Shown: positions 44,301 through 55,098 of the stretch, piece by piece
Layout of the letters: each line of letters opens with the position of its first letter
How positions within the stretch are numbered: the first letter of the stretch is position 1
Assembly: GCA_037367405.1 (NCBI GenBank)
Contig: JAZKJV010007240.1
Span: forward strand, 558,001 to 622,000
Direction of reading: 5' to 3'
DNA: 64,000 nucleotides
Origin: Ottelia alismoides
Lineage: Eukaryota > Streptophyta > Magnoliopsida > Alismatales > Hydrocharitaceae
Program-made: the position numbers and the translations under genes
The notes under the pieces: model-generated
The model's input: only the letters and a program-made list of their open reading frames with translations
Told to the model about the DNA's origin: nothing
Database searches by the model: none

Positions 44301-44600
44301 GGGCCGCCTAAGAATGATATGAGATTCTCTCCAATGATTGGGGGTCTCCAAGTCCAAGACTGTGAAGTCAACCTGATAGTTCTATCCCTCAATCGAGATA
44401 ACTACGTTCTTCACTTCTCTCTTAGGTCTTTTCACTGAACGATATGCAAATTGGAGTAAAGCTCTAGATTTGTGAAGTGGTCCCAACTCCAATTTCTGAT
44501 ATTATGATAAAAAAAGTAAGCTGATCAAAGAACCATTATCTAAGAGTGTGCGTGCAAACGCAATGTCGTCAATACGACTCTCCACTTAGTGAGCACTCAT
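44301..44600 (-). pseudogene. Copy D: retropepsin remnant
   Basis: Around 44585-44510 the minus strand reads SRIDDIAFARTLLDNGSLIS, the active-site region of the retropepsin. The expected D-S/T-G reads DNG. A stop follows shortly, and the C-terminal block (IILRRPF) is in the next frame at 44320. Not functional. Confidence 0.82.
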
Positions 44601-46173
44601 GTCTTTCTTTTTCTTTGGCAAAGTCTGATTCTTGAGACAATAGGTTGTGCTTACTGATAAGACATGTGTCTTTATATTTCGGTTATATTTCTTCCTGCCA
44701 ACCCTTGTAGGTGTGCATCTCACCTTAAGGTATTTTTGAAAGGTAGGATGGTTAGCCACATATTCATCAAATGGCACCATTACAGTGAAATTTTCATTAC
44801 AAAACCGTGCCATATCGGGGTCATCTTTCTGAATCTTTTTGATGCGCTTTCCTGCCGTAAGAGCACGGGGGAAAGGGATGGAAGCTAGAGAAACAGAAGA
44901 TGAAGATTCTGAATCATGATCTGAAATATCATTCTTGGCATTAACTGAAACAGAGTTCTTCACATATGCATCTTTTTGATGCAACATGGAATCAGAATCA
45001 AAACTATCTACTACAGGTTGTGGAATAGAAGATGGAGTGGTATCTACCACAACCGGAGATGCAAGGTCCTCCATAGACTCAGAAGAATATCCATGCTGAC
45101 GATGCTGCATACGAGCTCTCCTCCTCCTCTCGACTCCCTAAGTAGGTATCCTCGAATGATGCTGATGGGGCTCCAAAATATGATGCCTCTCCTCCTCGTC
45201 CTCTGAAGAGTCCTCAGGTAGAGCTCCAGAGATGCCCCTCCTCGTGTCCCTCGCCCGATCAGGTACGGTCACGGTCCTTCCGCTCCTGAGTGACATGTGG
45301 TTAGCCTCGTCACACGAAAGAATCTCATGTTCAGATATAGGAGATGCTGAATAATATACTTGACCAAAGTGTTGCTGAGAACTAGAACGGTTTTAGACTA
45401 TTGGGGTTAGCCTGAACTTGGGCTGGGATTGAGGTAAAGGGTGCAGTCTGCTCGTCTCTCCATCTGGACAGGCGGTTGACATCCACCCGTAAATCATGTA
45501 TCCCGTTCCTGTAGGAACGTAGCTCGTCGAGTATCTACTGTTGTATATCCATGGGACTAGACGAAGAAGAAAGTGGATAAGACTGGGAAGAAGAACAAGA
45601 AGACTGGCTCTGCTGGCCAGTGTACTGCCTCTGCTGCTGCTGCTGGGGTTGCGGGCCCTGCTGGCCTGCCTAGTAATGGCCCTGTCGGCCATACTGCTAC
45701 CGCTGCTGCTGGGGTGGCTGGAATCCATGGCTCTGTTGTGAAGGAGGTGGTGCGGAGGTGAATTCATTGTTGTGGAAGGTCGGGGGACGCTGGTAGGTCT
45801 GTCGGTCTCCCGTACTTCCCTGCCTGGCAGGGTCCTGAGTATATCATACTTCATTCACCTCCCAAATCGGTGGAGGCTCCTCCTGGACTGTCTCTGCTAC
45901 TGGAGGTGGCTGCTAGAAAGAGTGGGTGTAGGATTGGTCCTGCTCCCACGGCTGGGGTTGCCCTGACACCAACTGCTCCTGAACATGGTGAACTCGGTAT
46001 ACAGGAGCAGCGGGTGCAGTCACAACAGGTATCTTTATCTTAGATACCTTCTCAGTCAACTCGTCCATCTGTTTTGGAAGTTTGGAGACGCTCCAGTATA
46101 ACTCATCAATCCTCCTGTCGATCCTCTCGACTACAGTAATCTTGTCAGCAAGGAGTCCCATGCTAGGGATCAC
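44601..46173 (-). pseudogene. Copy D: gag C-terminal, low-complexity region
   Basis: Frames 45110-44586, 45854-45393 and 46173-45913 make up the gag tail: a Gln/Ser/Pro-rich stretch (45590-45730) encoded by repeats of CTG on the plus strand, a coiled-coil-like helix at 46173-46060 (ELYWSVSKLPKQMDELTEKV), and a basic segment with PKKKK. The zinc knuckle is absent, as usual in Athila. Stops interrupt it in several places. Confidence 0.7.
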
Positions 46174-47267
46174 ATCCTGAGAGAGATCGACTATAGCTGA
46201 TTTTCCCCCTCTGGTGAGAGTGAACTGGGGGATGGTGTATAGGCCCTGCTGGCCATCTGTGAGCGGCTAGTTTTAGCCATCTGCTCGAATACCCTCCAGA
46301 CGATATCCGCTCCTCGTGATGTATAGCTGCCTCCACAGGCAGCGGTCACTAAACCCTGCATCTTAGGGTTGAGACTAGTGAAGAATGATTGGACCAAGAT
46401 GTTATCATCGAAATTGTAACAGGGACACTTCTGCAGTATGTCCTTGAATCATTCCCAAGCATCACAGAAGGCTTCATGGGGTGACTAGGAAAAACTCGTA
46501 ATTCGCATCCTCATCATGTTAGTTCTACTCAACGAGTAGAACTTCTTTAGGAATAGGTCCTTGAACTGGGCATAAGTGGTGACGATGATTCCAAGATTCT
46601 TCACCCAGTAATCAGCTTTTCCACCCAAGGCAAATGGAAGGGCTTTGAGCCTAATATAATCCTGGCTAACATTATTATGTCTAAGGTTAGCACAGATGAG
46701 CTCAAAGTCCCTTAGGAATGCATATGGCTCCTCAGATGCATTCCCATCAAAATGTGGCAGTAGGTTCAGAAAGTGCGGCTTCAACTCAAAATCAACATTG
46801 GGTTCGATCAGACTCAAGTAGATATGAATTTGATATAGTCCGGGGTTGTACGCTGCATCCATTGATGGTTCGACCCCGACATTTAGTTGTCCTAGCTGAG
46901 CTCGGAGTAGTGCGTGTTACTGCTCAGATGCAGCTAATCTAGCTAGTACCATTCTCAATGTGTCTTCATGGTTCTCTTCTTCCTCTTCTTTCTTCTTTGG
47001 AGGCATTTTCCTTGAATCTTCTTTATAGCCTGAATCGGCAAGGTGTTCTTGATTAGAAGTGGATTTATGAATCAAGATATTCTCTCCGAGGCGATGGTCT
47101 TCTTCGGTGAGGTGGGAAGAGAGAAATGGAATGGTTTGAGAGTAACCATCCCGAGAGTGAGTGATCCTGGGCTCAAGAGGGTCATGAGTCCAGGTTGGTC
47201 CAAGTTGTGCATGGACCAGTGAAGACGTACTTTTTGAAGGGTTAAACACGAGATTCGCAAAGTCCAA
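46174..47267 (-). pseudogene. Copy D: gag N-terminal and capsid-like region
   Basis: Starts at Met 47267 (MDFANLVFNPSKSTSS), includes an acidic-basic spacer MPPKKKEEEEENHEDTL, and stops at 46917. It resumes at 46862-46485 with the Retrotrans_gag-type capsid region: LNLLPHFDGNASEEPYAFL, RDFELICANLRHNN, KALPFALGGKADYWVKNL and FLKKFYSLSRTN. A last piece, 46397-46191 (VQSFFTSLNPKMQGLVTAAC), closes the domain. Only a stop and one or two frame changes separate the pieces. Confidence 0.85.
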
Positions 47268-48872
47268 ATAAATATCCCCTCAATCGGCCATCTTCGATGT
47301 CAAAAGAATCGATTCAAACACGATATTCAATGAGGCGCTAGTTCTACAGTACACGTAAATGTGCGGAGTGAACTCACACAATACAAATGTAATTCAAACC
47401 CTCAATTTCACCAACTCAACACGTGATGGCCGTAAGGGTTCGGCTGAATTATCTGGTCAAATTTAGTTGGTGAGAATACAATCGTGGAAAGATTAACGAG
47501 CTGTTAGGTGCTCGTATTTTCCTACAGACTAGCCTGGTTCTTACGACTAGTTTGACCTACTTTCAGCCAGTATAGGAGTAAATACGGACCGTATAAATAC
47601 GGCTACCTGTTCCGTGAGGACTAACGCGTCCTCTAAACCTCCCACTCTGCTAAGGAAGTCTAGACCATTTACCGGCTACCCATAAATCCTCACTGAAAAG
47701 TAGCTAGTCGCCTAAAAAGAAAGAACCAGTAGTAAGTAAGAAATCCAGGCTTGGCTCTATCCTAGGGTCATCTCTCTCTCACTTGCAAGTAAAACAAAAA
47801 ATGAGGGCTTTATGCACCCGAAAACAAGGGTTCTTTTTATTCCAATTATTTAATCGATCTGCTCAATTCAGTCCCAATTTTAGAGTTAGGTTATCACTTG
47901 AAATTAATCTGAACACACAAACATGTCTACCGTTCAGTCCCAATTTACTTTTTGACCTTAAGTTGTAAATCAAGAAGGGAGTCACAAATCAGAATGCAAA
48001 CGAGAAACTATGATGCATGCTCAGAAGAAGGTATACTTACAGTGAATCCCAACACTCTCCATGCGTTATGCAAAACTGAATTGTAAAGCTTACTCTAAAT
48101 GCAAGCAGATCGAGAATATGGCACCTAAACAGTATACTATTAGCTGGGAAGAATTGATTTAATTTGAGCTAAGTAGTACGTGTCTATGTGCGTCTCATTA
48201 TGAATCTTATAAGATATGTGAATGTTCTAATATATGTGTGGCCTAATTTACGATGGGCACAAACAAATTTGATTCTATACTACCGTGTGCCTAATCCTTA
48301 ATTCGCCACTCAAGTCGAGCCCCACCCTCACCGGAGAGTGAAACAGGCCTCGACACACCACAAATAATGTCCAAGTCTTTTTTACACACGCGAGCTCACA
48401 AACAAGAGCCGCTATAAATGAGCAAGCTAAATAATTACATATATACTTTAATGCAATTTTACATATATACTTTCCCATATATTACATATATTATACAATA
48501 CCCATAGTTCATAGCTCATATTTTCACGTATTTTTGTATATATTATACAATAATTATGGGATGGGTAAAAAAACAAAACAAAAACAAAAAAAACTTTTTC
48601 AAAAATTCTCTTGAAGATAAACTAGTTCTCTTCGCTCTTCACAGTAGGCGCGCGTCATGTCCGTCGACCTCTGTTGCACACCAAGTCCACCGGGCCCTCG
48701 CAAGGAAAATAAGATTTATATTAGAGAGATAAACAACAAAATATATACAAAAATATGAAGAGAAATAATTAAAAGAAAAATGGACTAAATACAAGGCGGC
48801 TCGGGGGTAAGACTACCCGAGTAAGTGAAATCTAAATCCAAATTTTAAAATTATCCCTAAGCCGTTTGCCTC
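47268..48872 (-). other. Copy D: leader region
   Basis: 1.6-kb untranslated leader between primer site and gag. No coding motif; ORFs here (47783-47968, 48275-48478) are not credible. Positions 48430-48615 are an inverted copy of D's own post-integrase ATATAC-box region (see separate entry). Confidence 0.7.
48430..48615 (+). repeat. Inverted copy of Athila 3' noncoding sequence in D leader
   Basis: On + this reads the family's sense direction: ACATATATACTTTCCC..., AGCTCATATTTTCACG, TTTTTGTATATATTATACAA, TAATTATGGGATGGGTAAA. The reverse complement matches 40330-40475 (TTTACCCATCCCATAATTAT, AAAAATACGTGAAAGTACGA). It contains a small internal duplication of the ATATAC unit. Element D therefore carries this piece twice in opposite orientation, about 8 kb apart. 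Confidence 0.8.
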
Positions 48873-48888
48873 TCCCGCAACGGCGCCA
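48873..48888 (-). other. Copy D primer-binding site (tRNA-Asp)
   Basis: Minus strand TGGCGCCGTTGCGGGA: the first 12 bases match the tRNA-Asp complement exactly; one C is missing after that. It lies 2 nt from the LTR end. Confidence 0.88.
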
Positions 48889-48890
48889 TC

Positions 48891-51771
48891 TGACGAGTCG
48901 CTAAATATGATATTTAATTGGGCACGTTGTAATACATGTACTTAGCGAAACAGTCAGAACCGAGAAAAGGATCTCCGTGAAGAGTGTCTCCGTTTAATTT
49001 ATATCCCGGGTAAGTCCGGGGTCGAACATAGGGAGGCAAAGGAACAACTTGGGGTTAATTTGTAAACTTAGATCTTGATTTCCAAATGCGGTTTTTTTAT
49101 ATTTTTTTATGTAACAAGAGGCACAATGCAAGTGAATTAAGGTACAAAGAAAGCATACAACTTAGCCAAATTAATTTTAATGTCAAATCCGTCCAATTTA
49201 GCAAGATTGTAATTTTTTCTAGAATCTTAATCTAGTGATAAATGCAAAACATATTTTTTTGAATTTTATGGGTTAGAATGCAACATTGAAAAATACACAC
49301 TTTTTATGGGTTTTTTTGCAATTATTCATATAAACAGTAAGTAAAAATGATGAAAATTTTACTAGAACGAAAACATGACATGAGGAAGTTACAGTAATAT
49401 TTTTATAATTTTTTGCCAAATTATGATTTTTTTATGGATTTTTTACTGAAATCAGAGTGACAGTAAGTAAATAATTTCTAGTAAATTCACAATGTCAAAT
49501 TAATCGGAATGCAAATTATCCCAAAAAGACATTTTCTTATAGAATCCAGGAGACTTGAAATTTCACAAAATGATATAAGTGGATTTAAATAAAAATCAAA
49601 TACTAAAATCACTCTACAATTTATTTCAGGCACAACACATCTCCACTTTGGATGAAATTTGGAAAGTTAGTTAATCACATATCAAGGCATCATATATCAT
49701 TTTTTTGGAATTTTTAGAGCAACAGTCATTGAGATATGAAATTAAGTTCTCAAAATGGGTAAAATATGGATAATTTCAGTTAGACAATATTAATTAATTA
49801 CTCAAATATCACAAAAATATAATTAAATATTAATGAGGTATAGAACTAGTTGCTCAACATGAAAATATTTTTCATTTAAATAAATGACGCAAGGTTGATG
49901 TCCAAATTAATAGACAAAGGCAGGGGTATCCGTGCAAACTGTAAATGATAAAAACAACACAACAAAAGTACAGGGACTGTTTTGTAAATACAAAAACTAT
50001 AAATAAACAATTTACAATTTTTACAATAAAAAAATAAATCACCTTCTCTTCTTCTTCCTGGACCCGATGGGATGAACCCAAAGTTGCGGCGCCGCCTGGA
50101 GCTCGTGCGGAGGAGGGTGGGGCTGGGTCGTGTACGTCCGCGCGAGGAAGGAGGGCTGGCGGCTCTCGCGCCGCCGCATAGCCACGGACGCGGGCGTCGC
50201 ACGGCGGAGGAGAACGGAGGGGGGCGACGGTGGTGTTGGAGGCCGGCAGCGCCGCCGGCGGTGGAGGAGGGAAGGGGGTGCCGGCGGTGCTGCGCCTGAT
50301 GGTGGTGTAGGGGGGGCGGCCATGGGCTGCTGCTTCCCTGCAAATTTTTTTAATTTTCTATTTTTTTGTTTTTTTTTTATGTTTTCTGATGTTATAATTT
50401 TTTTTGTTTATATATTTTTTTAGACATATTTTTTTAATTTTCTTTAAAGAGGGAGTAAATAATACGGAAAAAATTGCTATGATTAAGGTGGTGAAGATGA
50501 TGAAATGGAGCTAAGTAGGTGGTATTGTGATATGCTTAAAAAAAATTGCGAAGATAAAAATAACGACAAGATGAAACTAAATTTACCTACGGTGAAGATG
50601 GTGGCCTATGATGTGCTCGTGAGAGCACGGTCTTTGCTCGAATCGCCAGTGCGTGATGACCTCGAGCAGCGCACGGTTGCGGCTATGATGTTGGCCAAAA
50701 AGCCAACGGATCTCACCGGAGAGAGGGCTTTCATCGCTCGACCACGGTTGCGTCGCTGTCAATGATTCAACTCTGGGAACTAGGATCTCCTCACATAAAG
50801 ATAGATCAAGTGCAAATTGAGGAGGATGGGATGTATAAAGAGAATGGAATGAGAGGTTATTAAAGTGATGGAGTTGAATGGGAGGTTGAATTATTAATGG
50901 AGTTGAATGGGAAGTTGGAAAAAATGGTGGAATAATGGAGTTGAATTGGTGGTTATTATAGATAATGTAAAATAATAAATTAAATAAAATGAAATAAAGT
51001 AGGCTTCTTTAAATACAACAAAAAATATAATGAATGAAAAAATAGTTGGGAATTTACAAGGGAATACACACAACATATACAATTTTTGTTTGCTTTTCTA
51101 TTATGTATTTTTTTCATTTTTAATAAGAGATATTTACAGTAGAAAAATACAATAGTATAATCAAAATACAATACAACCATGATTTTTTTGTATTTTTAAT
51201 AATTAGAAAAGATAAAATAAAAAATGAAGAAATAATGAATATATACATGATATACAATGTACATCTAGGTCCCAAAACTCAACTTTTGCAAATGAGCTCT
51301 GATTTTAATGAAACCACTTCCTTTGGATAGATAATTTTCTAACTTGAACTTTAAAAGTGAGTTTTATGAATTTGGAGTTCATACGGAGCGGAAATTTGGC
51401 TTGGAAGTTAGACTTTACGATTTTTTCCCTTTAGGATCTAGGAGCATATTTTTGAGGTGAAATTTATTTTGTATTTTTGTATTTTTATATACATTTTTAT
51501 AAACAAGTTAGAGAAAGAATTATCCCAAAAGAGCTGAAATGAAATTATTAAAAATCCATAAAGTTTTGGGCTATTTAGAGGAGAAAAACTCCTTTAATTT
51601 GCAGCTTTTTAGTGTTAATTTATTTTATACAATCTAATATACAATAATTAATGTATTTTATTTACAAGAGTCATTTTGTTAATTTATGGATTTTATATAC
51701 ATATTTTAGGGATTTTACTTGGGGATTTTTCTAAGATCAAGATATTAAGATGAGGAATCGTGGATTCATCA
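48891..51771 (-). repeat. Copy D 5' LTR
   Basis: Begins TGACGAGTCG and ends GATTCATCA. Same layout as the 3' LTR: TTCGACCCC box (49018), AT-rich tail, motif array (49916-49990), GC-rich block (50065-50340), U3. The GC block is shorter by about 85 bp at one place and longer by about 35 bp at another. The ORFs in the GC block, on both strands, change frame between the two LTRs and are not genes. Confidence 0.93.
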
Positions 51772-53720
51772 GATGGGTTGCCTCTTTGAAAATGAGGCTG
51801 TTATTGGAACTAATGAGGGAAAGGCTGAGAATACTGCTGAGGCTGCTGCTGGTGCTGCCTCCACAGCTGTCCCTGCTGGTAGGGACGAGGACACGAATGG
51901 TAATGCTATTGTTGTGGTTGGTAAGGGAATTGGGGCTACAGTTGAGGCTGGCTGAGCTGAATATCCACCTTGAGCTGGAGGCTGCTGCTAGGATAAGGCA
52001 CCTCCGGTCGACCACCTGAATGCGGGATGATCACGACGGATCCATGGCTGCTATCGGTCGGACCAAATCAGTTGACTTCCATCAACGGCTCATGCTCGAA
52101 GGGGGGTTGAGGAAGGCTTACCAGTGGTTGATCCTGCTGATACACCACCATCTGAGTGTTCTGAGATGGTGATGGCTGAAGGTACTGGTGTTGCGATTGC
52201 TGGAACGGATCGGCCTGGATGTGGTGAACCTATCTATACTGGGCGGAGTGCTGGATCGAGCTGCTGCTGCTAGGTTTAGCCCGTGACCTGAGACAGGGCT
52301 AAGAAGCCATTTGTGCCGCCTGAAGACACATGATTTGGGTCTTCAGGTCACTCAATGTCTGTGCCAACTGATCGATCTGAGTCATGTCCTGCACTGCTTC
52401 TTCTCAATAATCTTGATGCGGTCCAGCTTCTCGCTGATGATGCCCATATCAACGACCGATGACTCTGTCTGTGTTGCAGCTGCTGAAGAGGTGGATGGAC
52501 CTGCATCGACTAATGCTATCCTCTGATAGGACATGACATAGGGTGAAGGTTTCCCCTGAGTGTAGAGACGGGTCTAGGACATCACCGCGTAGTTCTCGAC
52601 CATCTCCTCATATATAGCCTAGACATGGTCTTCGTCTTTGGCAAAATAGGATCCCCCACAAGAAACATTCACAAGCCTCTACAGCTCCGGCGTCATCCCA
52701 CAAAAGAAACTCCGTACCAGATTAGGTCTGGAAATATCATGATGTGGAAACCAGTTAATGAGCTCACGGAATCGATCCCAAACCAGATGGAATTGCTCGT
52801 TGGGGATCATGGAAAAGTTGTTGATCAAAGCTTGAGCTGTATTTGTCCGACTGAGTGGATAATACTTGTTCAAGTACTCAGTCTGGAGCTGTTCCCACAA
52901 TGTGACATATCTCCCTAAATGTTTCAGCCAGTAGGTTGCTCTGTCGACCAGGGAGAATGGAAAAGCCATTATCTTGATTGTGTCCTCATCCACGTATCTA
53001 TCGTGGACCGTGATGCAGATCATCTCAATTTCCTGAAGGTGAAGATGTGGCTCCTCGGTGGCAATCCCATGGAACTTGGACAACAACTGAATAGTCTGAG
53101 GGGGAGCTTAAAATCTCTTAGAAACGCCAGAAGATGAATCCAACGATATGTAAGAGTCACACTGGGGTTGTGCAATTCTCTCATCAACCTAGCTGGACGG
53201 ACTTGCTCCTGTGGCTCCTCTGGATGTGGTCTGTCTCCTCCTCCAAGCTATGATATCTCTCCACCACTGGCTCCGTTCGGCTCTCCTCGGTCATCTCACA
53301 TCTGCACCTTTTCTCTGCGCATATCTGCCATTAAGGCCCCCTGGTCTCTGATCTATCTCTACATTCATCTCTAGGGATGATAACAGTGTGTTGTTGATGG
53401 TGCCCTGATCTAAAACATAAGTGGTGGTCTGGGGCTGCCCATCGGTGTGCTTCTCGCTGCTGGCCATCCCTTGGGTCTCTACAAAGGCAAAAGACCCGAG
53501 CTTAGGTGCCGTCAAATGAATCAAAATCTGTGCTAGTATCTGCTCTGGCTCCTTGGGACTGGAAGAAGGGTGATTGAGGGGGAACATGGTGGAATCGAAC
53601 TCGGGTTTTGAGCGGAGTGCTCAAAAGTGGTGTAGCCACGGGCTTCCTAAGGGACCTCCGGCCCATCATCATGATGTAGAGAAAATGAGGATGGGATCTG
53701 GAAATAAACAAGATCAGCAA
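51772..53720 (-). pseudogene. Copy C: gag (right of D)
   Basis: Sense order: N-terminal frame 53720-53291 with HPHFLYIMMMGRRSLRKP and SGLNHPSSSPKEPE-like stretches in two frames; capsid-like frame 53086-52679 (LSKFHGIATEEPHLHLQEIE, FSLVDRATYWLKHL, YLNKYYPLSRTNTAQ, LINWFPHHDISRPNLVRSFF). This matches copy D's gag domain position for position at key sites. 52560-51772 is a Gln-rich tail with CTG-type repeats on the plus strand (51830-51960). The rest continues at 35917, across D. Confidence 0.82.
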
Positions 53721-55077
53721 TCAAACCCCCAATTTACCTACACAACGCGAAGCTGAAGATCGTGAAGGTTTGACCGTTTATCTTGTCAATTTTATTTAGG
53801 TTATAATTCAATCTAGCAGGTCGATTAAGCGAGCTGGTAGGAACCCGATTCCCTCAGAGGACTAGCCCAATCCCATAGCTTGATCTTTTCGAGACAGTAC
53901 AAGTTGCGGATCGTTTACCGGCTACCCGATCAACTTGCTCTGTTATGGATATCACGGCCCGCTTTACCGGGGACCAGAGCGATCCTCATTGGAGAAAAAC
54001 TAACCCCAAGACCAATTGTCTAACGAGAGTTCAGGTATGTCTCTATCCTAGTGTGCAGGTCACACTCTCGTGAAAGCAAATCAAACAATGAGAGGATTGC
54101 TCCCCCAAGATAGATTTTTAAGTCGAGTGTCTTTTAAGGTCAAGTTTGTTAAGCAGTCCCAATTTTATTATTATTTGTTTTTAGGTATTTTTCAATAAGC
54201 AAACAAATGTGTGATGAAGTTTTCGATCTCCTGATTATTTAAAGTCAAAAAAAGGGGGTAGAAGTCAAAAAAGTCGATGCACGATCAAATACGATGATGC
54301 ATGCAAAGTAAGAAAGGTGTACCTGACTCTAGCACTATACATGCAGGGTGATCCGTGCATAATTTAAAAACAGAAATAAAACTATCCTAAATGATGCAAG
54401 AAGAAAACGACCTTAGATGATCAATTTCTAATCGCGAAGAACTGTAATTAACTGGTCAGAGAGAGAGAGGCCGGAGTCTGGTCTTTGATGCCGATCGGTG
54501 TACGCCACAATGGATCCTGCACGCGCTGTATACGGCCTCTAGCGGCACATGACCTCTCAAGCAACCAAGTTAACTTTTTCATTAATTTAATTAGGTCCAA
54601 TTACGTACTATATGTGCAGGCAAACAATTAGGTATTGGACCTTAATCAATTATGTCACAATCAAGGAAATTCCTAAATCTAGGGGCCAAATTTTATGAAA
54701 ATCAAAGAAAAGAAAAGGCGAGAAAATCAAAACTTGTGAAAATAGTGGTGAGGTCCCCCAAGCACACCGGTGCTCGGCGAGACAGACCCCGATCTAATCC
54801 AAGTGTCCAAAGTGTTCAAGCAAGTCTGAAGTCCCTGTATTATTACAACAACAATAAAACATGCTAAAAACTACTCTATGCTACTATATGAACTATAAAT
54901 AATTCTTTAATGCTCCTACTTCTTCTCGAGTACAAGTCTCCTCCAAAGCGACCCTCGGGCGGTTTCTCGGACAAAAAAAACGAAACAGAAACATGACAGA
55001 AAGATGTTATAACAAATAAATCTATAAATAAATAAAAATAAAATAATGAAGGTTGAAAAATGACTACTAAGCCGTGC
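53721..55077 (-). other. Copy C: leader region
   Basis: 1.36 kb between primer site and gag. No coding motif or obvious repeat. Positions 53870-54000 contain several short phrases similar to 47580-47700 of D (TTTACCGGCTACCC in both), so part of the leader is related between C and D. Confidence 0.65.
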
Positions 55078-55095
55078 TCCCCGGCAACGGTGCCA
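55078..55095 (-). other. Copy C primer-binding site (tRNA-Asp)
   Basis: Minus strand TGGCACCGTTGCCGGGGA, one mismatch to the complement of the tRNA-Asp 3' end; 3 nt from the LTR end. Confidence 0.93.
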
Positions 55096-55098
55096 TTC

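Larger units (their letters stand above)
35918..51771 (-). mobile_element. Athila copy D, nested in copy C
   Basis: 15.9-kb element on the same strand as C. 3' LTR 35918-38849 (2932 bp), 5' LTR 48891-51771 (2881 bp), primer site at 48873-48888, gag and pol between them, then stem-loop array and polypurine tract. It is the best-preserved Athila copy here: pol has a handful of lesions. LTR termini TGATGA and TCGTCA. The flanks GACGA (35913-35917) and GATGG (51772-51776) agree at only 3 of 5 bases, so the target duplication has mutated or the ends are altered. One 340-bp LTR stretch differs at about 5%. Confidence 0.92.
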
